A stretch of 64,000 bases of DNA, from assembly GCA_902798585.1 (NCBI GenBank), contig CADBXF010000001.1:113658-177657 (forward strand). The letters are read 5' to 3'. Shown here one piece after another: positions 1 to 9,387 of the stretch. The notes beneath the pieces were generated by a model. That model did not search any database. It was not told where the DNA came from and was given only the letters and a program-made list of their open reading frames with translations. The translations under genes were made by a program, and so were the position numbers. The stretch comes from an uncultured Lachnospiraceae bacterium. GTDB lineage: Bacteria > Bacillota > Clostridia > Lachnospirales > Lachnospiraceae. Numbering within the stretch: the first letter of the stretch is position 1; each line of letters opens with the position of its first letter.

Positions 1-1
1 A

Positions 2-253
2 CTGTGCGACGAGCTGCTGTATCCGGTGTTAAAGCATCCCGAAGTTCCCGCAACCGGCGCTTCGCTCCGGCTTCTGTGCAGCGAGACAAGCAGCCGCCAC
101 ACCATGATGATCGGCTTCCGCGGAATCGATTCCGACCCTCTGGAGGCGCCGTATCTTGACGAACTGAATCTGGCGCTTCTCAACAACTACGCAGAGTTTG
201 TCTTAAGCCGCAAAAAAGAAGACGGCTGGGAAGTCTGCATCCAGATGGGATGA
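2..253 (+). CDS. C-terminal 83 residues of an unknown protein (5' end outside window)
   Basis: The reading frame is open from the left edge and stops with TGA at 251-253, so only the C-terminus is present. A GTG at 26 is internal to the open frame and has no convincing ribosome binding site, so it is probably not the start. The visible part is a mixed-charge soluble segment ending in GWEVCIQMG, with no membrane segment and no motif I recognise. It is the only plus-strand gene at this end and is followed 37 bases later by a strong terminator. No function can be assigned. Confidence 0.6.
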   Translation: MCDELLYPVLKHPEVPATGASLRLLCSETSSRHTMMIGFRGIDSDPLEAPYLDELNLALLNNYAEFVLSRKKEDGWEVCIQMG

Positions 254-282
254 TTTTCCGCAAGCGGAAAATGCGGCAGTCT

Positions 283-325
283 AAAACAAACCCTCTTTAC
301 CGAACAATCGGTAAAGAGGGTTTTT
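283..325. terminator. Bidirectional intrinsic terminator between convergent genes
   Basis: A perfect 12-bp stem (291-302 with 309-320) closes a six-base loop. It is followed by TTTTT on the plus strand, and on the minus strand by TTTGTTTT (plus 283-290). It can serve both the plus-strand gene ending at 253 and the minus-strand rhomboid gene ending at 353. Confidence 0.9.
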
Positions 326-352
326 CATGTTTCAATATCCGTGCAGGCCCCG

Positions 353-1186
353 CTAACCATCCCATTTATGCTTTTGCATATCCAGCACCCAGTAAATCAA
401 CATCAGCGCTGATCCCGCGAGGAAACCGCCCAAATGTGCTGCCGTGTCGACAAATTCCTTCTTCGTAAAGACGCCGCCGGTGGCATTGACGAGAATATAA
501 AAGAGGAACAAGCCGCCCAAGGCTCCCCGCTGGTATCTGTACTCCATGTAGCTGCCCTCAGGCTTGGGAAAGACCGTAAGGAACAGAAGCGTTGCGCTCA
601 AAAGCGCTGCGACGGCGCCCGAAGCTCCGACAGAGGGAAGATCGGCACACCTCTGTACGGTACTCTTGTCGGAGATTGAAAATATAATCTGCACCGGCAG
701 AACATGGTTAATCACAGCCGAACACAGCGACGCGAACAAACCGCCGGCAAGAAATACGACCATCACGCGTTTTCTCGCGACCCGTTTTTCCAGCAGCACG
801 CCGCAGATAATCAGCAAAATCAGATTGCCCGCCAGGTGCTTGAGGTCGGAGTGTGGGAAAATGCAGGTGAAAAGCCGCCAGATCTGAAATTTTCCGAACA
901 CCGTCGGCCAGTTGACCGAACAGGCATCGATGACAGCTTTCTCTCCGAGAATGCCCTGAAGAACATATGCGACCACCAAACCGCCGGCGATAATCCAGGT
1001 GACATAAGCGCTCAGCCACCCCGTCGCGCTCTCGTTCCAAAAGCCGTCCGCCACCGTCTCGAACCTCTTCGGTCCGGGCTTCGTCGAGACCGGTCGGTTG
1101 ACATCCACCTGAATGACTTCAAGGTCGCTCAGGTCATCGTACATTTCCTTCAGCTTGTTGTTTTGATTCTCTTCCGGTGTCCGCAT
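353..1186 (-). CDS. Rhomboid family intramembrane serine protease
   Basis: The 277-residue product has a soluble N-terminal region of about 55 residues followed by about six membrane segments. Rhomboid signatures are all present: H112 and H117 with N121 in HSDLKHLAGN, the catalytic serine S189 in GASGA, and the catalytic histidine H251 in AAHLGGFLAG. Rhomboids cleave transmembrane substrates inside the membrane; no substrate can be inferred here. The ATG is preceded by AAGGGGG at good spacing. The gene has its own promoter (1274-1302), which separates it from the lipoprotein operon upstream, and ends at the shared terminator near 290-320. Confidence 0.93.
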   Translation of the reverse strand: MRTPEENQNNKLKEMYDDLSDLEVIQVDVNRPVSTKPGPKRFETVADGFWNESATGWLSAYVTWIIAGGLVVAYVLQGILGEKAVIDACSVNWPTVFGKFQIWRLFTCIFPHSDLKHLAGNLILLIICGVLLEKRVARKRVMVVFLAGGLFASLCSAVINHVLPVQIIFSISDKSTVQRCADLPSVGASGAVAALLSATLLFLTVFPKPEGSYMEYRYQRGALGGLFLFYILVNATGGVFTKKEFVDTAAHLGGFLAGSALMLIYWVLDMQKHKWDG

Positions 1187-1273
1187 GTGCCTGCCCCCTT
1201 CGCATCCCTGTTATACCGCTTTCCGAAACCGGATTCCGATATCCGGTACGGGCGCAATGCGGCCTATACACGA

Positions 1274-1302
1274 AGCATACCACAGCGGACACCGTATGTC
1301 AA
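1274..1302 (-). promoter_or_regulatory. Sigma-A-type promoter of the rhomboid gene
   Basis: On the minus strand TTGACA (plus 1297-1302) is followed after exactly 17 bases by TATGCT (plus 1274-1279). The start codon of the rhomboid gene lies 88 bases downstream of the -10 box. Confidence 0.7.
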
Positions 1303-1318
1303 TATCATTTACCTTTAG

Positions 1319-2347
1319 TTATTTCATGTCATACGGAACATAGCCGTTCTGACGGGCGATGCGTGCACCGTTCTCGCCCTGTACCCATTCGATGATATCA
1401 CGGACGATACTGTCCCCGGGCAGGTCTTTTCTCGTCACAATCTGCGAGAAATTGAGGAACGGATACTGTCCCTTCGAGATTGTCTCGTCGGAAGGAACCA
1501 CACCGTCGATGCCGAGAAGCTTAAGCTTTTCGCTGCCGTGCATGTTCACGACATAATAGTAGTACGAGAACGAGATGGCACCCTTGCCGTTGTCATAGTC
1601 GGCGACTCTGTCGAGAGCTCCCGCCATGTCGCTGACGATATGCTCCAGAACCGGCTGCTGCACCTTATCCTTCGGGAGTACATAGCGGTACAGACCGGTC
1701 TGGCTTCCCGAACCTTCGTTCCTCTGGAACAGAACGATCGGCTCGTCATCCCCGCCGACTTCCTTCCAGTTCTTGATCTTTCCGCTCACAATGTCCTTGA
1801 GCTGCTGCTGCGTCACACTGTTCACCGGATTATCCTGGCTTACGAAGAACACAAAACCGCCGCTCAAAATGGTATGGTACTCGAATTCCACGCCGGCCTT
1901 CTTCGCCGTCTCCACCTGCTCGTCGGAAGGAAGCGCACAGAAAATCATGTCGCATTTGCCTTCGGTCAGATTTTTGTAGGCTCCCGGCGTATTATTGCAC
2001 GGAAGGAACAGCTTTGCATCCTCGACGGACATCCCGAGAAGCTCTGCGAACACTGCGTCGTAAAACGGTTCAAGCGCAAGCGCGCCGTCCACAACCGGAA
2101 GGTTGTCCGTCGTCAGCGTTTTGCCGCTCGGAAGCACTGCGCCCTTCGGGCTTTCCGTAGGCGTTGCGGTCGGCTCCGCCGTAGGTGCGGGCGTGGCCGT
2201 GGCGGTCGGCTCCGCCGCCGGCGTGTTTGTTACAGCCGGTTCCGTCGGAGTCGGATCCTTTTTCGTCTCATTTTCCTTCCCGCATGCAGCCGCGGAAAGC
2301 AGTACAACCATCAACAACAGACCCCACAACAATCTCTTAAAAAACAT
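1319..2347 (-). CDS. PstS-like substrate-binding lipoprotein
   Basis: The 342-residue product begins with a lipoprotein signal (hydrophobic core, then SAAACG) followed by a Thr/Pro/Ala linker of about 45 residues and a periplasmic-binding-protein fold of the phosphate/tungstate type. The phosphate-family motif NEGSGSQT is present, together with a VSGKIKNWKEVGG segment typical of PstS-like proteins. The ligand is not certain: many Clostridia carry orphan PstS-like lipoproteins with no PstCAB genes nearby, as is the case here. It is the last gene of the operon led by the VanW-like gene. AGAGAGGTG precedes the ATG. A role in substrate capture at the outer face of the membrane is inferred. Confidence 0.85.
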   Translation of the reverse strand: MFFKRLLWGLLLMVVLLSAAACGKENETKKDPTPTEPAVTNTPAAEPTATATPAPTAEPTATPTESPKGAVLPSGKTLTTDNLPVVDGALALEPFYDAVFAELLGMSVEDAKLFLPCNNTPGAYKNLTEGKCDMIFCALPSDEQVETAKKAGVEFEYHTILSGGFVFFVSQDNPVNSVTQQQLKDIVSGKIKNWKEVGGDDEPIVLFQRNEGSGSQTGLYRYVLPKDKVQQPVLEHIVSDMAGALDRVADYDNGKGAISFSYYYYVVNMHGSEKLKLLGIDGVVPSDETISKGQYPFLNFSQIVTRKDLPGDSIVRDIIEWVQGENGARIARQNGYVPYDMK

Positions 2348-2392
2348 CTTTTTGCACCTCTCTTAATCTTATTCCGCCCGAAACACCGGGGG

Positions 2393-4399
2393 TTACTGTT
2401 CAAACGAATATCCGTCATAAATCCGCATATGCCTCTCATACACCAAAGGATCTGCCTCGGTAAAATCTATATGGACTCCGAGATCCTGATAAACAGAATT
2501 CAGGAGCGCCTTCGGAAGCCCCTGTATCACCTCCTCGGGAAGCCTTCCCCAAGTGGAGTAGACATAGGTATCAAAGGAAAATTCAAACTCTTCCCAGTCC
2601 CATTCGTTACTTATATCTCTTCTCGGAGGATTCGGATACTTAATGTATCCCGCAAGAAATGCAGCAGCTTCCTTTGCCTCCCCGGCCGTAAGCACATTCA
2701 TCCCGTTCTCAGTCCGAAGTCCCGCGAGTATTTCCTCAAGCAACTCTTCATAGGAAACATCGAACAGCTCTTCCTGCGGTATAAATTTCCCGTCCTTCAT
2801 CCATGCGAAGACATAATACCAGTGTGCATCATCGCTCTGTCCGGCATTGTCGGACACCTCCATGGTTACTCTGCTGTAACCGTTCGGATAAGAAACCATC
2901 TTGCCCAGCAGCACTTCACGAAGGACAAAGTCCTCCCTGTCTTCCTCCCATAAGGTATTCTCTCTTATCTTCGGCCATTCCCGTTCCGCCCAGTCTTTGA
3001 CAAAAGCGAGGGAATCCACCTTCGGAAAAGCAATCTCCTGCCTTATGTGTTCCCCCTCCCACAGGCCGCAGGTATATGTCCAGCGGCAGGGAACACCGTT
3101 TCCTCCGGCAAACACGGACACTTTCGGGGCAACCCGCTCCGCCGAGACCGCTACATCTCCGAAGCGCTTTCCCTTGTAATATTCTCCGTACTCTTCCTCG
3201 CTCAGAACAATCTCCTCCAACGGCGCGCAGCTAAACTCCGCCGGATTTGCGAAAACCTCTTTGCCGCGGCAGGGATTGGGAACTCTCTCCGGAAGAGGAA
3301 TCCCAACGGTGTCCTCAAAATAAAGAATCTGACCTTTTCCGTAATAGCTGAACGGGGTTTTCTCATCAATTCCGGCGAAAACCCCGGCGCCGTCGTACTC
3401 AAGAGCCGGATTATATTCCCTTCCGTACGCTGCCTCGTGATCTTTGGGGTGGAAGTAATACTCATAGCGGTACGCGGCAATCGCATCGTTTATATATGTC
3501 TTATAGTCGAATTCCGCAGGGAACAAATCCGACAGCGCAAGCTCATCTCCCGTTGCAAGATTGAAAAGCATCTCGGCGCCCTCAGCGATATAATACTGAA
3601 TCTTCATGATGTGCGGCTGATCCCCGTCCGCATATTGCAGCGTTTCGTCCCGGGTTCCGGTGAAACGCCCTTCGGCCAAAACGGCTTCCAGGAATTCGTT
3701 TGCCTCCTCATCTGTCGCAAAGTGAAGAGTTTCCTCCCAGGAATAATAACTGCTCACCGATATGGTCAGAATTCCGTTGAAGCTGTCACCCCTTGATTCA
3801 ACAGTGATTTTCGGCTTTCCCCGTTCCCGTAGTATCGCAATGATGCCGTCCTTTTCCGGGATAAAATTCGGATTTGCCATTGCGGTGACAACCTCGTCAA
3901 TCCGCCGGTTAATCCGCTCCTGAACCGACTGATCCGCAAGACCGTATACGCGAACGGTCTGCATCATCCCCTCCTTCAAAAACCAGGATTCCCTCCAATC
4001 AAGCGACATCCCCGTCGCAAGATTAACCGGCCGAAGCGTAACCGGGTCTTTCCTCGTAATTCCGTAGGCGCTGTCCGCTTTGTCAAGGTCTGTGGGTATC
4101 GCGCCCGTTCCGAGCGGCCCTGATTCCGCCTTCGGCCGAATCACCTCATGCATTTCACGGTTAATCCGAAGCTGCTCCGGAGAGCCGTATTCAACCGTAA
4201 CGGTCGGCGTCGGAGTGACTGTGGGCGCCGGCGTGTCGGTCGGCGTCACCGTAACGGTCGGGGTCACCCCCTCTCCCTCGTGCGTCTCCGTACTGCCCGT
4301 CGGCGTTACCCCGCCGTCCGCGGGCTTCTCCCGTCCGCAGGCCGTAAGCAGGATAAGCAAAATAACGACCGGCAGACATTTTCCGAGCTTAAATCTCAT
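2393..4399 (-). CDS. Large Thr/Pro-linker lipoprotein, RsiV/DUF3298-like C-terminal region
   Basis: The 668-residue product has a lipoprotein signal (LLTACG) and a linker rich in TPT repeats (about residues 30-70). The extracellular part contains a segment, MLFNLATGDELALSDLF, that resembles the DUF3298 region of RsiV- and PdaC-like extracellular proteins; I did not run a profile search and hold this family assignment loosely. Its start overlaps the stop of the upstream transporter gene by four bases (ATGA), which indicates translational coupling. No catalytic residues can be named. Confidence 0.75.
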   Translation of the reverse strand: MRFKLGKCLPVVILLILLTACGREKPADGGVTPTGSTETHEGEGVTPTVTVTPTDTPAPTVTPTPTVTVEYGSPEQLRINREMHEVIRPKAESGPLGTGAIPTDLDKADSAYGITRKDPVTLRPVNLATGMSLDWRESWFLKEGMMQTVRVYGLADQSVQERINRRIDEVVTAMANPNFIPEKDGIIAILRERGKPKITVESRGDSFNGILTISVSSYYSWEETLHFATDEEANEFLEAVLAEGRFTGTRDETLQYADGDQPHIMKIQYYIAEGAEMLFNLATGDELALSDLFPAEFDYKTYINDAIAAYRYEYYFHPKDHEAAYGREYNPALEYDGAGVFAGIDEKTPFSYYGKGQILYFEDTVGIPLPERVPNPCRGKEVFANPAEFSCAPLEEIVLSEEEYGEYYKGKRFGDVAVSAERVAPKVSVFAGGNGVPCRWTYTCGLWEGEHIRQEIAFPKVDSLAFVKDWAEREWPKIRENTLWEEDREDFVLREVLLGKMVSYPNGYSRVTMEVSDNAGQSDDAHWYYVFAWMKDGKFIPQEELFDVSYEELLEEILAGLRTENGMNVLTAGEAKEAAAFLAGYIKYPNPPRRDISNEWDWEEFEFSFDTYVYSTWGRLPEEVIQGLPKALLNSVYQDLGVHIDFTEADPLVYERHMRIYDGYSFEQ

Positions 4400-5952
4400 C
4401 GTTGTTCCCCCCTTTCAAGGCTGTTTAACTGTATCGAAACTCCCTCTTCGCAAAATTCCGCATCGCCTGCGGCTGACGCCGCTGTCTTCTCTCCGGCGCA
4501 CGGAATCCGCTCCAATATCACTGTCGCAACAAGGTAAAATGCAATCGCAAACACGACGGAAAATGCCGGAATCATCGTGCGGTTCCCGATGCTCTGCATT
4601 ACACCCGCAAAATCGCGGATTCCGAGGCAGCTCACAACCGTCGTCCACTGCAGCAGGGTGACGGCAATCCTGCGGGCGCGTCCCGCCCGAAGAAAACGCC
4701 ACCACTCAGACAGCCCGCTTCCCGAACCGGCCTCCTCCGCGAGAAGCCCCGCGCCGAACAATCCGACGCCGAGAGCGGCAGGCAGAACGAGCGGAAGATG
4801 CGTGCCGCCGAAGATGCCTGCTCCGAACAGGAGCACCAGAAGAAGCGCAGGGATGCGCCGGAAAATATACGCCGCTCCGGTGCCGATTCCGCGAAGCGCT
4901 TTCCGGCGGCTGCCGCGAAGCGCGTGGAAGATATATCCGAACACGGCGGCGGCAACCCACGAGAGAAGCGTTACTGCGACGGTCACAAATGCTGCAGAAG
5001 CAATCTGCCGATACGCACCGCCGGCGATAAGATTTTCTTTGATTGATGTCATAATTCCCATGGGTTTCGTCCTTTTCTCCCGAATCAGAAGATTATATTT
5101 CAAAACATTGAGATATCCGACAGAAGTAATATACTTCGGCGTCGTAAGGGAATGGTTTTCGCTCGTCGCGCTGACCGCCAGCATGTCAATCTTCCCCGCC
5201 AAGAGGCTGTTGTACGCCGTTCCCGCGGGCAGTACCGTGAAAACCGGCTTCCGCCCGAGGCTGCCCGCAAAATCCCCCGCGAGCTCCACGGCGCCCCCGC
5301 TTACGGTTCCGTCCCCAATCTTCTCAAGCCCCGGAATTTCCCCGGTGATGCCGATATACAGGTTTCCGCTGCCGAAGCCGCAGGCGACTGGCCATTGCCG
5401 GAAATCCCCGGTCAAAAGCCGCTGCTCCCGCGCAGAATTCGACTCCTCCGACATGGCCTTCGCAAGAAATGCATTTGCCGAATCCCTGAGTTCCGTATCC
5501 TCCGGCCGGAAGGCGAACGCAAATGAGAACCGGCCGTTGCGCTCCGAATCGCCCGGCGTTTCGCCCGGCTCAATCACGGCGAGCGGAGTGTCACAGGCGC
5601 TGCATATACCGGCTGCCGCCGCATCCGGCGCCCATAGTGCGTCAATCCGCCCGTTCCGAAGCGCTTCGACGGCATCCTCCGAGGTCCCGAAGGAGACATA
5701 TGCTCCGATCGGCGAGTTGAAATAGCTTTCCAGAAACAATTTGACCGCATCGTCCGACATGGCGACGGCAACCCCGCCGACCGTAACTTCGGAAAGCGCA
5801 TTCCCTTTGAGACGGTCGTCATCAAGAGGTATCGTATATGCATCCCGATATTCCGCCGTATACATCCGAACCGCATCCACGGCGATGGCATACCCCGCAA
5901 GGAGCAGCAGCGAAACGACTGCCGCAATCCATTTTCCGCGTGTTGTAATCAT
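4396..5952 (-). CDS. Fused substrate-binding and permease-like membrane protein
   Basis: The 518-residue product starts with a membrane anchor (about residues 8-28). Two extracytoplasmic segments follow that look like divergent amino-acid-type solute-binding modules (GRIDALWAPDAA and AGKIDMLAVSAT are typical lobe segments). The second half has about five membrane segments resembling a His/Glu/Gln-type ABC permease. Such binding-protein/permease fusions exist in Bacillota amino acid importers. No ATPase gene lies next to it, and the canonical EAA-loop consensus is not obvious, so transport activity is uncertain; a sensor or scaffold role is possible. The gene starts three bases after the stop of the beta-propeller gene. 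Confidence 0.65.
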   Translation of the reverse strand: MITTRGKWIAAVVSLLLLAGYAIAVDAVRMYTAEYRDAYTIPLDDDRLKGNALSEVTVGGVAVAMSDDAVKLFLESYFNSPIGAYVSFGTSEDAVEALRNGRIDALWAPDAAAAGICSACDTPLAVIEPGETPGDSERNGRFSFAFAFRPEDTELRDSANAFLAKAMSEESNSAREQRLLTGDFRQWPVACGFGSGNLYIGITGEIPGLEKIGDGTVSGGAVELAGDFAGSLGRKPVFTVLPAGTAYNSLLAGKIDMLAVSATSENHSLTTPKYITSVGYLNVLKYNLLIREKRTKPMGIMTSIKENLIAGGAYRQIASAAFVTVAVTLLSWVAAAVFGYIFHALRGSRRKALRGIGTGAAYIFRRIPALLLVLLFGAGIFGGTHLPLVLPAALGVGLFGAGLLAEEAGSGSGLSEWWRFLRAGRARRIAVTLLQWTTVVSCLGIRDFAGVMQSIGNRTMIPAFSVVFAIAFYLVATVILERIPCAGEKTAASAAGDAEFCEEGVSIQLNSLERGEQR

Positions 5953-5955
5953 ACT

Positions 5956-7734
5956 CTACTCAATCTCCATTCCGACGATGCACTCGCTGCGAAGTCCCAC
6001 AACAGCCCGGTTTCCGAAGACAACCGGCGTCGATTCGATGTTGGCGCCGTACGAGATTTCGGAAATCATTTCCCCCGTAAGCGCGTCGAGGAGAAGCACA
6101 TCCCCGTTTCCGCAGCACTGCAGCAGCTTCGCCGCACCGTCCTCCCCGTACATAATACACGGCGAGCTCCACGCGTCGCAGGAAAGATTCCGGTGCCACG
6201 CCTCCTTGCCGTTGTCCTTGCGGAGAGCGACGATATAGCCGGTGTCAACCGACGGCGCCTTCGACACCGCAAAATAAATATACTCCGACGCCGCGCCGCT
6301 TCCGGACGCGCCCGAGGAAAGAATTCCGCCGGCAAGGCCGGACACCGTGTGCACCTCATAGGGCTTGCGCCACACAATTGCGCCGTTGGCCGCATTCAGC
6401 TTATATACGCACGCGATTCCCGTATTGTATTTGCCCGTGTGATACTTGAGTGTCGTGCCGACATAGAGGTAGGCCGAGCCGTCCTCCGCAATCTCAAGCA
6501 CCGGACTTCCGTTGATGTCCTCCGAGAGGTCCTGTACCCACAGCGGCTGCATCGTATTGAGATCGATGCATTGGAAAATGCCGCCGTTGTCGCCGAACCA
6601 AAGGTATTGCCCGTACACAACCGGGCTTGACTCCGAGCCGGTGCCGATGTCACTCTCGCTCGCCTCGTAGCGCTCATGCGACGCCTTCGAATCGTAGATA
6701 TATCGAACCGTCTTGTCCGGCCGGATCTCCACCTCCCCGGTCTCCTCGTCGAAGCGCGAGTTCAGGCGCACCGTGTATACGACACCGTTTTCCCCGAGGC
6801 AGATGACATTGTCGGCCTCCGGGGCGAATATCGGCGAGCTGTCAAAGCCGTGCCAGCGCCTCGGCGCGTAGGGGTCATTTGCCGCAAACTCATACAGCTT
6901 TGTCCCGTCGTGCAGGCTGTAGATATAGTATCTTGCGCTGACCTGCTCCCCGAACGGTCCCGTCGACGAGTCGCCGCTTCCGCATATGAGCAGCGGAAGA
7001 TTCGGATGCAAGGAACAGGTTCCCTTGAAAGTCTGTCCCACATTGATCGGATCGCGCGTCGCCTCCCCGGTCTCCATGTCGAGGAACCTTATCTTTCCGT
7101 CCATCCCGGGATAAATAATCTCGACCAGCGTTTCCTTCGCCTTCGCCTCCGGGTACAGATTCATGGTGCGCCGCAGCTTCTCATCCCATTGCACCGCAAG
7201 CGGCTGCCCGGTCCATCCGTTGCCGGACCAGTAGTTTACGCCGTCGTCCTTTAAGAATCGCCCGGTTGTCACCCTCCATGCTTTCGCGAGCGTCTTCGCC
7301 GGTCCTTTGAGAGTTCCGAAGGAGGACATGTCGCGAAGGTAATTCCCGCGAAATGTAATGATGCCGCGGTTTCTGCAGCCGGCCGCCACAGCAACCGGAT
7401 TCACGGAAATCTCATGCAGCCTCGAATACAAATCGAAGGGCATAGTATCGGAATACACGGCGGTGTCAAGCAAATGCTTCGCCGGCTCGGTCTCCGCCGT
7501 CGCGTACGGCCTGTCGCCTGCGGTAAGCGAGAACCCGCCGTCCTCCTCCGCCTCCTTATAATACGCGGCCGGCAGGCTTCCCCGTGTTTTGATAAATCGG
7601 TTCCGCACGCCCTGAAGACTTCCCTTGCCCTTTACAAGCAACACAAAAAAGACGCACACTGCCGCAAGGCCTGCGAGCCCGAGCCCGACAAGCACACCGC
7701 GAAGCGCACGCCTGATTTTCCTACCCCCGCTCAT
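5956..7734 (-). CDS. Membrane-anchored PQQ-like beta-propeller protein
   Basis: The 592-residue product has an N-terminal membrane anchor (about residues 10-35) and then a series of PQQ/quinoprotein-like blades. Repeated x-x-D/N-x-x-T/N-G-x-x-x-W segments are visible, for example LNAANGAIVWRKP, LRKDNGKEAWHRN and LDALTGEMISEI. This fold usually serves protein or ligand binding outside the membrane; no PQQ-enzyme residues are evident. I chose the ATG at 7734, preceded by GGGGAG eight bases away, over a TTG at 7749. The start overlaps the carrier-protein gene by 14 bases. Co-transcription with Dlt-like genes suggests a role in envelope modification, which is inference. Confidence 0.82.
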   Translation of the reverse strand: MSGGRKIRRALRGVLVGLGLAGLAAVCVFFVLLVKGKGSLQGVRNRFIKTRGSLPAAYYKEAEEDGGFSLTAGDRPYATAETEPAKHLLDTAVYSDTMPFDLYSRLHEISVNPVAVAAGCRNRGIITFRGNYLRDMSSFGTLKGPAKTLAKAWRVTTGRFLKDDGVNYWSGNGWTGQPLAVQWDEKLRRTMNLYPEAKAKETLVEIIYPGMDGKIRFLDMETGEATRDPINVGQTFKGTCSLHPNLPLLICGSGDSSTGPFGEQVSARYYIYSLHDGTKLYEFAANDPYAPRRWHGFDSSPIFAPEADNVICLGENGVVYTVRLNSRFDEETGEVEIRPDKTVRYIYDSKASHERYEASESDIGTGSESSPVVYGQYLWFGDNGGIFQCIDLNTMQPLWVQDLSEDINGSPVLEIAEDGSAYLYVGTTLKYHTGKYNTGIACVYKLNAANGAIVWRKPYEVHTVSGLAGGILSSGASGSGAASEYIYFAVSKAPSVDTGYIVALRKDNGKEAWHRNLSCDAWSSPCIMYGEDGAAKLLQCCGNGDVLLLDALTGEMISEISYGANIESTPVVFGNRAVVGLRSECIVGMEIE

Positions 7735-7954
7735 TCCTATGCTCCCCAATCAATGTCTCGATCCCCGCCGGTGTGCGCAGAAGGTTTCTGTCGATCCGCG
7801 TCGGCTGCAATTCAATCCCCTCGTCCTCAAGCGCATTAAAGAGCTCGATAAGCGCAAGCGAATCCAGCAGTCCGCTGTCAATCAAATCGATTCCGTCCTC
7901 GTAAACCGCACGGTCACCGCATACCTCAAACAAGAGATCCTTAACATTTATCAT
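7721..7954 (-). CDS. DltC-like acyl/aminoacyl carrier protein
   Basis: The 77-residue product contains the phosphopantetheine attachment motif in DLIDSGLLDSLALIEL, with S32 as the predicted attachment site. This segment is closer to D-alanyl carrier proteins (DltC) than to the fatty-acid ACP. It overlaps the adenylation gene by four bases (ATGA), so the two are translationally coupled and probably act as a pair: the neighbour loads an amino or other acid onto this carrier. No DltB-type acyltransferase lies in the window, so the onward acceptor is unknown. Confidence 0.88.
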   Translation of the reverse strand: MINVKDLLFEVCGDRAVYEDGIDLIDSGLLDSLALIELFNALEDEGIELQPTRIDRNLLRTPAGIETLIGEHRNERG

Positions 7955-9387
7955 ACCATCACCAAAGCCTTTCTGTCAATTTTACCGTTCGCGTTTCTCG
8001 GCAAACGGTCCGTCATCACAATCGTCTTCGGAATCATGTAAGCAGGGAGCGTCTCCGCAAGACCCTGCCGTATCAGCTCCGGCGTGATTTCAGCGCCTTC
8101 CTCCGCCACAACATGCGCGCAGATGGTTTTCACGATTCCCGCCGCATTCACGGGCGCCGTCACCGCGCACTCCGCAACCCCCGGCAGCCGCAGTATTCTG
8201 CACTCGATCTCGTCCGTTTCAATCCGGTAACCCTTGTACTTAATCTGGTTGTCGCGCCGCCCTGTGCAGTACAGAAGCCCGTCGCGCACACAGCCGCCGT
8301 CCCCGGTGCTGTAGCAGTTCGCGCCCGCCTCCGTAAAATGTCCCCCGGTTCTCCCGTCGAGATACCCGGCGAACACCGACGCTCCGCGCAGAACAATCTC
8401 TCCGTCCCGCACTTCAATGTCCGTTGCCGCGCCGGCAAGCTCTCCAACCGGCAGCTCCTCCCCGGCATCAAGCATTTGCCCGGTGATGCGCACGGCACAT
8501 ACCGCGCAGGTCGCCTCCGTCGGCCCGTACGCGTTGATCATCGCGACATCCGGGAATCGCGCAAACAGCTTTCGAACCGTCTTTATTTCCAGGCGCTCGC
8601 CGCAGCAGAACACGGCGCGAAGCGAAGGAAGCTCCTCCGCGGAAAATGTCTCCTCGAGAAGGCAAAGCTTAAGCCCCGACGGCGTCATGACCGCCACCTC
8701 GATGTCTCCGTCCCGGAACACCTGCGTCATCGAGAGCGCCGCATCCTTATAGCCGCCCGGCACCGCTGTCCATGTATGCCCATAGCAGAGCGAATAATAA
8801 ATATCCGCAACACTCAGGTCGAAGCCGAGCGCCGACTGGTTTAAGACATTTGCGCCGCGGTACGAAGCAAGCGGCTCCAGTCCGCCAATCCATGCGACGA
8901 AATTTTCCAGATTTCCGTACGAAACCGGCACGCCCTTCGGCGCTCCGGTGCTGCCGGAAGTAAAAATGATATATGCTGTATCGTTGTCGTTCGGAAGAAT
9001 TTCGGAGTCGCGATATTTTGCGAGACCGGAGAGTGTCAGGAACTCGACATTTTCCGTGAGCGGCAGGTCGTCATGTGCGCCCGAAAGCGTCAGCGCCAGT
9101 GTCGCGCCGGTCGCCTGAAGAATCTCGCGAAAGCGCCCTTCCGGCACACCGCTGCCAACGGAAACATAAGCGCGGCGTGCCAGAAGGCACGCCGCCAAAG
9201 CCGTCATCTCGTCGATACAATGATCCCCACGCAAGACAACGGGCGAAGTTCCCTGACGACGCAGAAGCTCCCCCACTTCCTTCGCGCGCCGCCACAGCTC
9301 CGCATATGATATCGTCTCCGCTCCGACCCTGCAGGCCGGGCGATCGGCGTTATCTGCTGCCATTTGTCGAATCCGATCCGCAATCAT
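7951..9387 (-). CDS. DltA-like amino acid adenylation enzyme
   Basis: The 478-residue product is a stand-alone adenylate-forming enzyme of the size of DltA (about 500). Core motifs are visible in order: the P-loop-like IIFTSGSTGAPKG, NAYGPTEATCAV, YSTGDGG, GRRDNQIKYKGYRIE, and the catalytic lysine motif NGKIDRKAL near the C-terminus. It should activate a carboxylic acid, plausibly an amino acid, with ATP and load it on the adjacent carrier protein. It overlaps both neighbours by four bases. D-alanine is the expected substrate if it is true DltA, but the dltB and dltD partners are absent, so a different substrate is possible. Confidence 0.88.
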   Translation of the reverse strand: MIADRIRQMAADNADRPACRVGAETISYAELWRRAKEVGELLRRQGTSPVVLRGDHCIDEMTALAACLLARRAYVSVGSGVPEGRFREILQATGATLALTLSGAHDDLPLTENVEFLTLSGLAKYRDSEILPNDNDTAYIIFTSGSTGAPKGVPVSYGNLENFVAWIGGLEPLASYRGANVLNQSALGFDLSVADIYYSLCYGHTWTAVPGGYKDAALSMTQVFRDGDIEVAVMTPSGLKLCLLEETFSAEELPSLRAVFCCGERLEIKTVRKLFARFPDVAMINAYGPTEATCAVCAVRITGQMLDAGEELPVGELAGAATDIEVRDGEIVLRGASVFAGYLDGRTGGHFTEAGANCYSTGDGGCVRDGLLYCTGRRDNQIKYKGYRIETDEIECRILRLPGVAECAVTAPVNAAGIVKTICAHVVAEEGAEITPELIRQGLAETLPAYMIPKTIVMTDRLPRNANGKIDRKALVMV

